Positions 9,081 to 17,900 of a stretch of DNA of 64,000 nt are shown one piece after another. This DNA is from JAXLQL01 sp046331625. Lineage in GTDB: Bacteria > Acidobacteriota > Terriglobia > Bryobacterales > Bryobacteraceae. Within the stretch, counting starts at the first letter, position 1; every line of letters begins with the position of its first letter. A model generated the notes under the pieces. That model did not search any database. It worked only from the letters and a program-made list of their open reading frames with translations, and was not told where the DNA came from. The position numbers were made by a program, and so were the translations under genes. Location: the NCBI GenBank assembly GCA_046331625.1, contig JAXLQL010000008.1, positions 1-64,000 of the forward strand, written 5' to 3'.

Positions 9081-10361
9081 ATGCAACGCAGAACCTTTGT
9101 CTCCGCATCCCTCATGGGAACCTCGGCCGCCTGGGCCGCGGCGAACGATCGCGTGCGCACCGCCGTGATCGGAACCGGTGGACGCGGGCACGCGCACATC
9201 GCCAACATCCTGCGCGCCTCGAACACGGAGATCGCCATCGTCTGCGATCCGGACTCCACGCGGATGGCGCACGCCGCGTCCTTGATCCTCGAGAAAACTG
9301 GCAAGCGTCCGCAGGAGGTCGCCGACGTGCGAAAAGTGCTCGAGGATAAATCGATCGACGCTGTGTCGATTGCCTCTTGCAATCACTGGCACGCGCTCGG
9401 AACCATTTGGGCATGCCAGGCGGGCAAGCACGTGCTCGTCGAGAAGCCGCTGTGCCATAACTTCGATGAGGGCCGCAAGATGGTGGAGGCGGCGCGGAAG
9501 TACGGGCGCATTGTGCAGGGCGGAACGCAACGGCGGTCGAGCGGCGGATACCGCAAGGCCATCGAGTTGCTGCACCAGGGCGTCATCGGTGACATCTATC
9601 TTTCGCGCTGGACGCTGATCGGGATGCGCAAAGGGATCGGACACAAGCCGAACGCAGCTCCGCCGGCGGACCTCGCGTGGGACCTGTGGCTCGGCCCCGC
9701 GCCGCAGCAGCCGTATCACGCGAATCTGGTCCACTACAACTGGCATTGGTTTTGGGACTTCGGCGGCGGCGAGATCCTCAACAACGGCGTGCACTCGCAC
9801 GACATCTCGCGTTGGGGGATGAAGAAGGGGTTGCCCGCACGAATCTCCTCGAGTGGCGGGCGCTTTGCATGGAACGACCAAGGCCAAACGCCCAATACAC
9901 AAACCGTCACTTTTGATTTTGCCGACGGAACGCAGATCGTGGGTGAAGTGCGGAACCACTACACGCCGAACGATGAACGTGCCTGGTATTTCTACGGGAC
10001 CAAGGGTGCGATGAAGATCACGGATGGGGGTTCGGGAGGCCCCGACAATCTCAAGGGCGCGTACGAGGTTTACCTCAACGGCAGCAAGAAGCCCGAACCG
10101 GACATGGGACGGCTCGACGACATCGACCACCACTCGAACTTCTTCGCGGCGATCCGGGCCGGCAAGCGCGAGATGCTGACGGACGACGTCGAGGAACTGC
10201 ACCTGGGGACCGCTCCGTGCCTGTTCGCGAACATTTCGTATCGGTTGGGCCGCGATCTGCGGTTCGACGCGGCGACGCAGAGGTTCACGGGCGACGAGGA
10301 AGCGAACCGGATGTTGACGCGGACCGGTCGCGCGCCGTTCACGGTTCCGGCGAAGGTGTGA
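9081..10361 (+). CDS. Gfo/Idh/MocA family oxidoreductase with Tat-like signal
   Basis: The protein has 426 residues. The N-terminus has paired arginines (MQRRTFVSASLMGTSAAWA), matching the Tat-type leaders common on secreted Gfo/Idh/MocA proteins of Acidobacteriota and Planctomycetes. The Rossmann fold follows with VIGTGGRGHAHI (about residues 31-42), the NAD(P)-binding signature, and the conserved EKPLCHN motif (about 121-127), whose Lys is catalytic in the family. The C-terminal half is the alpha/beta substrate domain (NGVHSHDISRWGMKKGLPAR). The substrate is probably a sugar or cyclitol and cannot be named. The gene ends 23 bp inside the convergent MFS gene. Confidence 0.87.
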   Translation: MQRRTFVSASLMGTSAAWAAANDRVRTAVIGTGGRGHAHIANILRASNTEIAIVCDPDSTRMAHAASLILEKTGKRPQEVADVRKVLEDKSIDAVSIASCNHWHALGTIWACQAGKHVLVEKPLCHNFDEGRKMVEAARKYGRIVQGGTQRRSSGGYRKAIELLHQGVIGDIYLSRWTLIGMRKGIGHKPNAAPPADLAWDLWLGPAPQQPYHANLVHYNWHWFWDFGGGEILNNGVHSHDISRWGMKKGLPARISSSGGRFAWNDQGQTPNTQTVTFDFADGTQIVGEVRNHYTPNDERAWYFYGTKGAMKITDGGSGGPDNLKGAYEVYLNGSKKPEPDMGRLDDIDHHSNFFAAIRAGKREMLTDDVEELHLGTAPCLFANISYRLGRDLRFDAATQRFTGDEEANRMLTRTGRAPFTVPAKV

Positions 10362-11544
10362 GAGCGATCTCCTCCCCGTTTCCGAACGCAGCATAGGCGA
10401 CGATCCCGCACGCAGCTACACCGGCAGTGAGCGCGAAGGCGGCATTCCATCCGGCGCCCCGCACGAGGTAACCAACCAGCGCCGGTGCGATGATCCCCGC
10501 CAGATTGGCGAACGCGTTCTGCGCGGCCGCGAGTGCTCCGGCAAAGCGTGGCGCTAGGTCGAGCGATCCGGCAGCGAAGACGGGTGTGGCTGCGCCGAGA
10601 AATCCCATCGCGAGGCACAGCAGTGCAACTGTCACCGCGGGAGATGGCGCAGTGGGAGCGGCGAAAACACACACGGCGGCGATGGCGTAGGGGATCAACA
10701 GCAGCTTCCGTGCGCGGGTGCGCGACATCCGGGCACTGGCGTGATCGAGCCATTGCGCGAATCCGTTTGCTCCGATCCACGCGCAGGCGAAAGGCAGCGA
10801 AGATCCTGCGGCCATCGCAGGCAGCGAGAGATGGCGCTCGTTCACCAGATACGTGGGCAGCCACGAGATCATCACGTAGAGGAACCAGTTCGATGAAAAG
10901 TGCAGAGCGAAGAGCGCCCAAACGGCGCGCGAGGCGAGCAGCGCAGCCCACGGAGCGCGAGTCGATGCCGCGTCCGCCGAGCCCTTGTCTTCCACACGCA
11001 GCCAGAACGGAAGCCAGAGAAATCCGGCGATTCCGAAAACGGCGAAGATCGCCTGCCATCCGAACCGATGCAGCAGCCAAGTGGCGGCGGGAACGGCGAT
11101 GATCGGTCCCGCGTAGCCCGCGCTCCAGCAGATCGAAGCTGCGCGCGAATACTCGCCCGGCGGGAACCAGCGCACGAGCGTTCCATTGATGCACGATGCG
11201 GTCCCGCTCTCGCCCACGCCGAGCATCACGCGCATCGCGGCAAGGCCGCCAAGCGATCGCGGCAGAGGCGTGAGCAACGTGAACAAGCTCCACCACGACA
11301 TGCAGGCCGCGAACACGGGCCGCGTGCCGATGCGCTGTGTGACCAGCCCCACCGGGATCATGAGCAGCGTGTAGCCGAGGAAGAATCCGGAGAGCACCCA
11401 ACCGGCATCGGCCGTGTCCCAACCGCGCTCGCGCATCATCGCAGGTAACGCGACCGAAATGCTCACACGATCGCTATGAGCGATGAGATTCGCGGCGAAG
11501 CAGAGCATCGCCACGTCTACGCGACGCGGCCAAGGCCGACGCAT
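10339..11544 (-). CDS. MFS transporter
   Basis: The protein has 401 residues and about 12 predicted membrane helices. The loop 2-3 type motif is seen in GLVTQRIGTRPV, and the first helices carry ANLIAHSDRVSISVALP. The pattern is that of anion:cation symporter or hexuronate-type MFS carriers (ACS-like), but the solute cannot be assigned. It starts 6 bp downstream of the M81 metallopeptidase gene on the same strand, so the two are almost certainly co-transcribed. The carrier may move the substrate or product of that enzyme. Confidence 0.87.
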   Translation of the reverse strand: MRRPWPRRVDVAMLCFAANLIAHSDRVSISVALPAMMRERGWDTADAGWVLSGFFLGYTLLMIPVGLVTQRIGTRPVFAACMSWWSLFTLLTPLPRSLGGLAAMRVMLGVGESGTASCINGTLVRWFPPGEYSRAASICWSAGYAGPIIAVPAATWLLHRFGWQAIFAVFGIAGFLWLPFWLRVEDKGSADAASTRAPWAALLASRAVWALFALHFSSNWFLYVMISWLPTYLVNERHLSLPAMAAGSSLPFACAWIGANGFAQWLDHASARMSRTRARKLLLIPYAIAAVCVFAAPTAPSPAVTVALLCLAMGFLGAATPVFAAGSLDLAPRFAGALAAAQNAFANLAGIIAPALVGYLVRGAGWNAAFALTAGVAACGIVAYAAFGNGEEIALTPSPEP

Positions 11545-11550
11545 GTGCCG

Positions 11551-13047
11551 TCAGCGGCCTCGCACCACGGTCGGCTCGAGTCCGTCGATATCTTCGTCAG
11601 CAGGGAAGTACGGTCGCGCCAGCCGCTGGAACTGCACGTTGCGGAGCGATGCGGGCGTGGGTCCGGGGGTGTCGAGCACGAAGGCGGCGTTGAAGCGGTC
11701 CGCATAGCCGACGCGATAGTTCATCGGATTCTTGACCACGATGAAGCGCGCGCCTTCCGGATCCATGCCGAGTGCGCGGTACTGTTCGTCGGCCCAGTCG
11801 TAAGTGGCGAAGGTAGTGATGAGGATCTCGACATTGCCCACGCGCACCATCGCGCTCGGACCCATGTCCGCGGTCTGGCCGCTCCAGATTCCGCCCGAGT
11901 AAACGAACTTGCCATCGCTCAGCCGTTCCAGGCGCGCGGTGACCGGGAATGGCTGGCCCCAACGCGGATCGAGTTTGTGTCCAAGCGTGAGTTCCACCTC
12001 GTCACCGGGGCTGTGGCAATGACACAGAGCAGCGGCTTCCGGGTCAACCACGGGTGCGAGCGAGCGGCCTTCGGGATTCGCTTCGACGAGCGCGCGCAGA
12101 GCGGCCGCACTGTCTCCGGTTGCTCCGCCGCCCGCGCAATCAGACGTTTCGAGCAGGAGCACGGTGCCGGGGATGTTCTCGGCAGTGGCGATCGCTTCAG
12201 CGGGGGTCAGCACGCGCGCTTCGAGATCGAAGCGGCTATCCCAGTACTTGGTCGCGATGGTGCGCGCGAGTTGCTCGGCGAGGCTTTCGTCGCCATCGGT
12301 GACCACGAGTCCGCCGCCGCCCATACCGGGCAGGTCGAGATGCGGCTGCACGAGGAACGCGCTGGTGGAGAGCACGCCCGGCTGCTTTTCGAGCGACTTG
12401 GTGTAACTCATGATGTCCGCGAACGGACCATCATCCGTGCTTCCTTTATATCCGCCGACGATCACCGGGACTTTGGCGAGAACCATCTTCGGACGCACGC
12501 GGCCTTCGAGCGTATCCATGAGTAAGCGCGCGCCGCGTTGACCAGTGGTGAAGGTGTCGCGATGCGGATAGGTCTCCCAGGCGAGCAGAGCGTTGGCCGA
12601 TTGCACCATTTCCGGCGTGACGTGCGCGTGGCAATCGAGCGTGGCGACGAGCGGGACGTCGGGCCCAATGATTTCGCGAACAGCGGAGATGAGGTCGCCA
12701 TCGAGGCTGCCGATTTCGTCGACCGCGGCGCCGCCATGTTGCGGCATCAGCACGCCGTCGACCGGAAGCGCCTCGCGGAGACGCGAGAGGAGATCGTTGC
12801 GAAGAGCGGCATAGCAATCGCCGGTGAGAGGTCCACCGGGGACCGCGCTCGCGAAGATCAGCGGTACGATTTCCGCGCCGCGTTCGCGAAGCGCAGAGAC
12901 CGCGCCGCCGAGGACGCCATCGGTGGCGGCGAGCACCTGATCTCCACGGCGGAGTTCGGTGCGTTCGAAGCAGGCGAGGTCAGTGAACGCGGCGGTGAGG
13001 TGGTTCGATTCGGTGAAGATGGCGCCTAGGGCTACGCGATGGGGCAT
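11551..13047 (-). CDS. M81 family metallopeptidase (MlrC-like)
   Basis: The protein has 498 residues, the usual family length. It has the MlrC N-terminal signature GAIFTESNHLT (residues 8-18). The expected zinc ligands are Asp138, His140 and/or His142 in LDCHAHVT and His162 in YPHRDTF. The C-terminal half is the paired MlrC C-terminal domain (ADMGPSAMVRVGNVEILITT). Named members cleave linear microcystin products, but most homologues act on unknown small peptides or amides. It is the first gene of a pair with the MFS carrier. A TAGAAT (13057-13062, minus) lies 9 bases before the ATG, again suggesting a very short leader. Confidence 0.85.
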   Translation of the reverse strand: MPHRVALGAIFTESNHLTAAFTDLACFERTELRRGDQVLAATDGVLGGAVSALRERGAEIVPLIFASAVPGGPLTGDCYAALRNDLLSRLREALPVDGVLMPQHGGAAVDEIGSLDGDLISAVREIIGPDVPLVATLDCHAHVTPEMVQSANALLAWETYPHRDTFTTGQRGARLLMDTLEGRVRPKMVLAKVPVIVGGYKGSTDDGPFADIMSYTKSLEKQPGVLSTSAFLVQPHLDLPGMGGGGLVVTDGDESLAEQLARTIATKYWDSRFDLEARVLTPAEAIATAENIPGTVLLLETSDCAGGGATGDSAAALRALVEANPEGRSLAPVVDPEAAALCHCHSPGDEVELTLGHKLDPRWGQPFPVTARLERLSDGKFVYSGGIWSGQTADMGPSAMVRVGNVEILITTFATYDWADEQYRALGMDPEGARFIVVKNPMNYRVGYADRFNAAFVLDTPGPTPASLRNVQFQRLARPYFPADEDIDGLEPTVVRGR

Positions 13048-13076
13048 GCTCCAAGCATTCTACGCGACGGGGTGGC

Positions 13077-13397
13077 TCAGCGGGCGCGGACGTTGAACTC
13101 GAGCTGCCAACGGCGGCCGTCTGGGAACTCCATCTCGAGCATCACCGACGTCGCCCGGCGCGCCGCTCTGCCGTTCGTCGGCATCAGCGGGCGCGCACGT
13201 TGAATGCGAGCTTCCAACGACGGCCATCTGTAACTCTCCGTCTCGAGCGTCGCAGACGTCGCCGGCGCGCCGCTCTGCCGTTCGTCGGCATCAGCGGGCG
13301 CGCACGTTGAACTCGAGTTTCCACCGGCGACCATCCTTCGCGACGCACCAAAGCTGGAGTTGTCCAGTCGCCGTGATCTCCGTCTCGAGCGTCACCG
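13077..13397. repeat. Three tandem copies (107 bp) of the hsp70 gene 3' end
   Basis: Two units of exactly 107 bp (13077-13183 and 13184-13290) each begin at a copy of the stop codon and repeat the C-terminal coding sequence (EFNVRAR-stop) of the Hsp70 gene. The gene's own end follows at 13291. The extra units lack an internal stretch present in the parent (the part encoding QLQLWCVAKD). Because 107 is not a multiple of 3, the copies lie in different frames and cannot extend the protein. Confidence 0.85.
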
Positions 13398-15048
13398 GCA
13401 CCACCGACGCGCCACCCTGCCCCTCAGCAGGGAGCGTCACAGACACAGGCGCGAGTTCCGTGAGCTCGTCTCCGAACTCCTCGAGCACGACACCGGGATC
13501 GTCATCCTTGCGCGTGACGGAAGCGAAGAAGCGGAACTCGGCGGGCTCGCCGACCAGCAAACCGAACGGCCGCGTGCGAAGTTCGGCACGCGTTCCTTCT
13601 TCCATGCCGAACTTGGCCACCGTAAGCGCTTTCATCGGCGGCTTCATTCCAGGCACGGCGGGCATGGAGGATTGGACGCCGATGTAGTAGGTCCGCGAGA
13701 TGCCGCCGCGAATCCGGATGCCGCGGCCCGAACGCGCGAGACCGTAGTAGGCTGCTCCGCGCGAGACCGCGTGCATGAGGTCCTCACCCTCGAGGACCTT
13801 GGCGGGCGCGGCCTTCTCCTTCGCGAGCCAATCGTTCAACACCCCGAGCAGGCGCTCGCGAATCGCGGAGGCATGGAACACGCCGCCGTTGAAGAGAACG
13901 TGCGTGGGCGTGGCGAGCTTGTTCGCCTTCTGCCTCAGGAACTGCGCAAGGTGGCGCGTGACTGCGGCATCGGCAGCGTAGGGCAAGCCGATTTCCGCGA
14001 ACCCGGACCGAGGCGCGCGCTGCGGCATCTCGGTGCTAGGGACGCGCGGGAAGAAACCATCGATCACGATGCGCTCGGCGTCACTGCGTTTCAGCGCGGC
14101 TTTGATCGATCCGCCGATGAGCTTGCTGCCGCGCCCGAGGATGGTGACCGGATACTCGGCCGGCGCCTTGGCGCCGAAGAGCGCTTCTTTCGCATTGCGG
14201 CAGTTCTGCCACAGCGAGTGCATCTGCATCGAGTCGAGCTTCTGGCCGCGGCCGCTGAGCTCCTGGGCGACGTGATGGGCGAGGGCGAGATCCATGTTGT
14301 CGCCGCCGAGTAGGATGTGTTCGCCCACGGCCACGCGTTCGAGCTCGAGTTGTCCGGCGGCTTCGGTGACCGAGATGAGGCTGAAGTCGGAAGTGCCGCC
14401 ACCGATGTCGATGACGAGGATGGAGTCGCCGGGGCGCACGCGGTCACGCCAATCCTCATGGCGTTCGATCCAGGCGTAGAAGGCGGCTTGCGGCTCTTCG
14501 AGCAGGGTCACTTCGCCGTAACCGGCTTCGCGTGCGGCGCGGAGAGTGAGGTCGCGCGCAACAGCGTCAAAGGAAGCGGGCACGGTGACGAGCAAGTGCT
14601 GTTTTTCTAGCGGCGCGTCCGGGTGAGTGTGATTCCAGGCTGCGCGCATGTGTTCGAGGTACCGGCGCGAAGCTTCGACCGGCGAGATCCGCGCGACGCC
14701 ATCAGGAGCTTCGGTGGGGAGGATGGGAGCAGTGCGGTCCACGCCGCCGTGGCACAGCCACGACTTGGCGGAAACAATGACGCGATGCGGGACTTCGGCT
14801 CCGCGGAGCTTGGCGAGTTGTCCGGTGACGTAGGCGGGCTTCGGGTCCCAGGGCAGCGCGACTTTGTCGGCGGCGAAGTCGGCGGGTCCGTGGAGGAAGA
14901 GGCACGAAGGGAGGAGCGGCTCATCGCGGACTTCACCGGGTCGCGCGAGTTGGGCGATGGGGAAGGGCGTGACTGCGCCACCTTCGGTGGGGGCGAAGGC
15001 GAGGGCGGAGTTGGTGGTGCCGAGGTCGATGCCGACGATGAATTGCAT
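13291..15048 (-). CDS. Hsp70/DnaK-family ATPase-like protein
   Basis: The protein has 585 residues. The actin-like ATPase motifs are complete: phosphate-1 GIDLGTTNSALAFA at the N-terminus, phosphate-2 VIDIGGGTSDFSL near residue 215, and the adenosine motif LFNGGVFHASAIRERLL near residue 400. The C-terminal beta-rich part differs from DnaK (FRFFASVTRKDDDPGV) and there is no helical lid, so this is a DnaK-related family rather than the main chaperone. No dnaJ or grpE lies nearby. The stop is followed by two tandem copies of the gene's own 3' end, and a truncated copy of its 5' end lies at 17901-18227. Confidence 0.85.
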   Translation of the reverse strand: MQFIVGIDLGTTNSALAFAPTEGGAVTPFPIAQLARPGEVRDEPLLPSCLFLHGPADFAADKVALPWDPKPAYVTGQLAKLRGAEVPHRVIVSAKSWLCHGGVDRTAPILPTEAPDGVARISPVEASRRYLEHMRAAWNHTHPDAPLEKQHLLVTVPASFDAVARDLTLRAAREAGYGEVTLLEEPQAAFYAWIERHEDWRDRVRPGDSILVIDIGGGTSDFSLISVTEAAGQLELERVAVGEHILLGGDNMDLALAHHVAQELSGRGQKLDSMQMHSLWQNCRNAKEALFGAKAPAEYPVTILGRGSKLIGGSIKAALKRSDAERIVIDGFFPRVPSTEMPQRAPRSGFAEIGLPYAADAAVTRHLAQFLRQKANKLATPTHVLFNGGVFHASAIRERLLGVLNDWLAKEKAAPAKVLEGEDLMHAVSRGAAYYGLARSGRGIRIRGGISRTYYIGVQSSMPAVPGMKPPMKALTVAKFGMEEGTRAELRTRPFGLLVGEPAEFRFFASVTRKDDDPGVVLEEFGDELTELAPVSVTLPAEGQGGASVVPVTLETEITATGQLQLWCVAKDGRRWKLEFNVRAR

Positions 15049-15262
15049 GAGGGGGGTGAACTACCATTGTCGCCTGGGCGCGGATGCGGGACGATTGAAG
15101 GCGGCTGGTCGGTCAAGCGGGCGACGAGGACTGGCGCTCTGATGAGCAAAGCGGGCTCCGCCACGGCGTCAACAGGACTCGCGGACGCGCGGCTTCGGAG
15201 GCGTAGGCGGGGCTCCGACTTGCGAGGTCCAGGCACGGACGCTGCTTGGGAGCCCAACCTTT

Positions 15263-15370
15263 GACATAGCGCCTGACATAACGCCGGATTGCTGGAACTG
15301 GACAAGGGGGCGAAAGGGTTCCCTTCGCCCATTCTGAGAAGAAGCTCTACGCTTCGCTACTCGCGAGTTT
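15263..15370. repeat. Dispersed repeat with GACATAACGCCGGATT core and hairpin
   Basis: Two direct 12-bp units, GACATAGCGCCT (15263) and GACATAACGCCG (15275), lie next to each other. They are followed by a strong hairpin, GGGCGAAAGGG (15308-15318) with CCCTTCGCCC (15321-15330), separated by two bases. A related stretch of about 95 bp lies at 22726-22820, and the core recurs at 18403 and 18830. This copy touches the 3' end of the HEAT gene and could also end its transcript. Confidence 0.6.
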
Positions 15371-16163
15371 TCGCTTTCCGATACATCCGCATGAGGTCCG
15401 CTCGCAACTCATCGGTCGAACGTTCATCGTCTAGACCGCAACCTAGAAGGTGGCAAGCGGCTTCGAGATGGCAAGATTCGTCATCCAAATCATCCAAACG
15501 TCCCAAATCGTCAAGGAGCTGCTCCAGACAAGTGAGGTCCCGCCGGCGGGCCAACGCGCAGATCGCTTCTGCTCTCACCGCGGGTTCCGGGTCTTGAAGG
15601 CGGGACCTAATGCATTGCCGAATTTCCGGCGAGTCCACGTCCGAAGTGCGGAACTTGAAGGTCGCCCAATCCCTAACACCTCCCCACTCGTCTGCACACA
15701 GCCCGATAAGAGCCGCAACGGCTTGATGTCCCCAGTCCGCCATAATTGACATCGCGACCGCAAGTCGAACTTCGCGATTCGGATGTTGCCCCAGTTCCAA
15801 AAACCTAGGGAGTATCCTTGGGTTGTGCAAGTGCCCGATCGAATGAATCAATGATGGAATTGCTCGTTCGTCAGCTTCGGATCGAAGTGCATCAGACAAC
15901 AGGGTGAACCTGGCGTCCGCCCACGAAGCCGTCGGAAACAGTCCGAGGATGTTCGCACCTCGGGCGCGGTGCCACGCATCGTCGGATCCAAGAAGGGTTG
16001 CCGCCGCTTTGATGACCTGCTCATCCGCGCGACGCGCCAAGGTGGCAATCGCCTCCCAGGCAGCGAACGACCGAGGATCACCGACAGCGTCTTCGCCCTC
16101 GAAGGCGGAATCCAGACTTTGGCGAATCAACGCGGATACAGATACTTCGTCGGGACCCTGCAT
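15357..16163 (-). CDS. HEAT-repeat protein
   Basis: The protein has 268 residues from the ATG at 16163 (MQGPDEVSVSAL); an in-frame upstream start would add 30 residues with no protein-like character. The sequence consists of helical pairs of the HEAT/PBS-lyase type: HNPRILPRFLELGQHPNREVR, PEIRQCIRSRLQDPEPAVRA and AEAICALARRRDLTCLEQLL. There is no signal peptide or enzyme motif, so it is likely a cytosolic protein-binding scaffold. It stands alone between dispersed repeats, next to toxin-antitoxin genes, in a region with clear signs of duplication and loss. Confidence 0.7.
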   Translation of the reverse strand: MQGPDEVSVSALIRQSLDSAFEGEDAVGDPRSFAAWEAIATLARRADEQVIKAAATLLGSDDAWHRARGANILGLFPTASWADARFTLLSDALRSEADERAIPSLIHSIGHLHNPRILPRFLELGQHPNREVRLAVAMSIMADWGHQAVAALIGLCADEWGGVRDWATFKFRTSDVDSPEIRQCIRSRLQDPEPAVRAEAICALARRRDLTCLEQLLDDLGRLDDLDDESCHLEAACHLLGCGLDDERSTDELRADLMRMYRKAKTRE

Positions 16164-16359
16164 TCTACCGAATGCTATCAGACAGCATAAGCCGGATAAA
16201 CGCCGCAGTGTTTCGCGCTCGGCAAAGAAGCCCCTTTCGCCCCACCCGACCAAGCCCGCGCAAACCCTCGATCCGGCGACGGTGGAGATGGGTGAAAGGG
16301 CATGGGAACAAGCCCGTTAGAGGAGCGTCAACTCAACGGGCAGGCGGATCGGCCGCGCG

Positions 16360-16641
16360 TCAAACCAACTCCAGGCGGATCTGGCGGCCCACCGCCCCGG
16401 CGGCCTTGCGCAGCGTCGCAAGAGTAACAGCGTCGTTGTCCGGATCGAGAAACCGGTCAAGCGCCGCGCGGCTCGTGTGCATACGCCGCGCCATCTCCGC
16501 CTTGCTCACCTTCTGTTCCTTCATCGCGGCCTCGACCTGACGCGCGAGCACGCGCTTGATGGCGGCCGATGTGGTCTCTTCGTAGATGCCTTCCTCGCGG
16601 AGCCAGCTATCGAAGGATGATCCGATGTTTTTCTTTTTCAT
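16360..16641 (-). CDS. Type II antitoxin, HTH (XRE/HigA-like)
   Basis: The protein has 93 residues. The Lys-rich start MKKKNIGSSF leads to a dimerising helix and an XRE helix-turn-helix (KVSKAEMARRMHTSRAALDR, residues 44-63). The ATG at 16641 overlaps the stop of the upstream toxin gene (ATGA), and a good AGGAGG lies just before it. Toxin-first order with an HTH antitoxin is the HigBA/Gp49 arrangement. The antitoxin presumably binds the toxin and represses the shared promoter. A near-identical second copy without toxin lies at 18446-18724. Confidence 0.83.
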   Translation of the reverse strand: MKKKNIGSSFDSWLREEGIYEETTSAAIKRVLARQVEAAMKEQKVSKAEMARRMHTSRAALDRFLDPDNDAVTLATLRKAAGAVGRQIRLELV

Positions 16642-17006
16642 GCGCCACCTCCTCCCTTCTTTCGTTTGAGCGCCAACGCCAAATCCTGTTTCGGCGTCTT
16701 CCGTGTCTTCTTGATGAAACCGTGCAAGAGCACCATCGCACCGTGCTCCACCGTGAAAATCACCCGAGCGATCTTGCCGCCAGTGAGATCGCTGCGCACT
16801 TCCCAAAGCCCATCGCCCAACCCGCGAACGAGCGGCATGCCGATCGGCCATGCGAATTCCACGTCCCGGATGTCCTCACCGATGATCTTCCTGTCTTCCG
16901 GGTCCAGCTCCTTCAGCCATTCCCGCACCGGCTCGCGTCCGCTGTCTAGACGGTAGAAACGGGCGGGCAGGCGTTTGAGACCTGCGTTCATGGAGTACAG
17001 TACCAT
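16638..17006 (-). CDS. Type II toxin, RelE/HigB (Gp49-like)
   Basis: The protein has 122 residues (117 if Met6 is used). It has the pattern of the phage-derived Gp49-like/RelE toxin family: PARFYRLDSGREPVREWLKE, then FAWPIGMPLVRGLGDGLWEV and the core strands RVIFTVEHGAMVLLHGFIKK (residues 85-105), ending in the Lys-rich tail KTPKQDLALALKRKK. Family members are ribosome-dependent mRNA endonucleases that lack a strictly conserved catalytic triad. It is encoded directly upstream of, and overlapping by 4 bp, its HTH antitoxin. Confidence 0.83.
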   Translation of the reverse strand: MVLYSMNAGLKRLPARFYRLDSGREPVREWLKELDPEDRKIIGEDIRDVEFAWPIGMPLVRGLGDGLWEVRSDLTGGKIARVIFTVEHGAMVLLHGFIKKTRKTPKQDLALALKRKKGGGGA

Positions 17007-17128
17007 TTTCGGTACATGCCGTCAACACGATCTTCGACGAGACGATAAAGGCTGTGAGCGTCTGCCACTTCAGTGCACGCTTCGCCACCGGCCTGAACAA
17101 CCTCAATGTGAAGACGTAGCGGCGGGCG

Positions 17129-17554
17129 CTATGCATCGCGCCAGTTCACGACACGCAGAGAGACAACGCCAGTCCTCTGAATGGAGAGGAAGTCGTTTGT
17201 GTTGCCTGTCACCAGAGGAACTTCAAGTCGACCCGCAACGGCGGCAATCAAAGAATCGGGCAGCTCGACAACCGCACCTTGCTTGCGCGCCGTGGCCTTG
17301 ATCCTGGCCGCAACCAAATAGTCGGCGCTGTTCGGCGTGATCTGTTCGTTTTGACTGAGCCACACCAGCGCCTTCGTCAGTTGCCCCCAGGCGCTCTTGC
17401 ACTCGAGTCCGAAAGCAATCTCATGCACGGTGACGCTGGTGAACGTGAAGATCCCATGCTCACGGGCGTAACCGGCGGCATGGCGGACTACGTTCCGATC
17501 ATGCCCTTTGAGGTATTCCGAAAGAATATCGGTATCGAGAAGACACTTGCCCAT
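17129..17554 (-). CDS. PIN-domain toxin (VapC-like)
   Basis: The protein has 141 residues. The PIN acidic residues are present: Asp8 and Asp10 in LLDTDILSEYLKG, Glu45 in VTVHEIAFGLE, Asp100 in LPDSLIAA and the C-terminal NTNDFLSI motif. VapC toxins are Mg-dependent RNases cutting tRNA or rRNA. The start is 15 bp after the stop of the small upstream gene, which is the likely antitoxin. This is the second complete TA pair within 1.5 kb. Confidence 0.87.
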   Translation of the reverse strand: MGKCLLDTDILSEYLKGHDRNVVRHAAGYAREHGIFTFTSVTVHEIAFGLECKSAWGQLTKALVWLSQNEQITPNSADYLVAARIKATARKQGAVVELPDSLIAAVAGRLEVPLVTGNTNDFLSIQRTGVVSLRVVNWRDA

Positions 17555-17569
17555 GCTCAGAACAATGCC

Positions 17570-17839
17570 TCAGAGAACGGAAGGCGTTCCGCTTGGGCGT
17601 CGCCTCTCCTCGTAGGCCAGGCTCACCACTTCGTCCAGAAGGGCGGAATCTTCCGGACTGCCAAACAGCCCCAACCCTTCTTCGAGAACCGTCCGTGTGC
17701 TCTCGGGGGTTGCAGGCTGTGCAACTTTCGAAGATCGGAGAGCATCGAGGACAACTTCTTCCGGGGTTGCGAACGCACCACTTTGCATGCGCTGTTGGAT
17801 CAGAGCTTCCACTTCGGGCTGAGTGATCTGGATGGTCAT
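17570..17839 (-). CDS. Antitoxin of PIN toxin (VapB/ParD-like)
   Basis: The protein has 89 residues from MTIQITQPEVEA; an in-frame ATG three codons earlier (17848) is also possible. The beta-strand followed by helices (VEALIQQRMQSGAFATPEEV, VVLDALR) is the ribbon-helix-helix pattern of ParD/CopG-type antitoxins, here with the acidic C-terminal tail (EDSALLDEVVSLAYEERRR) used to neutralise the toxin. It lies immediately upstream of the PIN toxin gene. Confidence 0.75.
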   Translation of the reverse strand: MTIQITQPEVEALIQQRMQSGAFATPEEVVLDALRSSKVAQPATPESTRTVLEEGLGLFGSPEDSALLDEVVSLAYEERRRPSGTPSVL

Positions 17840-17900
17840 GGCGAGCAATTCCTTCTCTTCTCACTTTAACGACTTGAATTGTTCTTGTCATTCACCTCGC

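Noticed and set aside
17030..17110. Similarity between 17040-17090 and 20868-20915 (GACGATAAGGCTGT ... GCGCTTCGCCA)
   Set aside because: The match is patchy and does not extend. I could not tell it from chance or from two unrelated gene ends.
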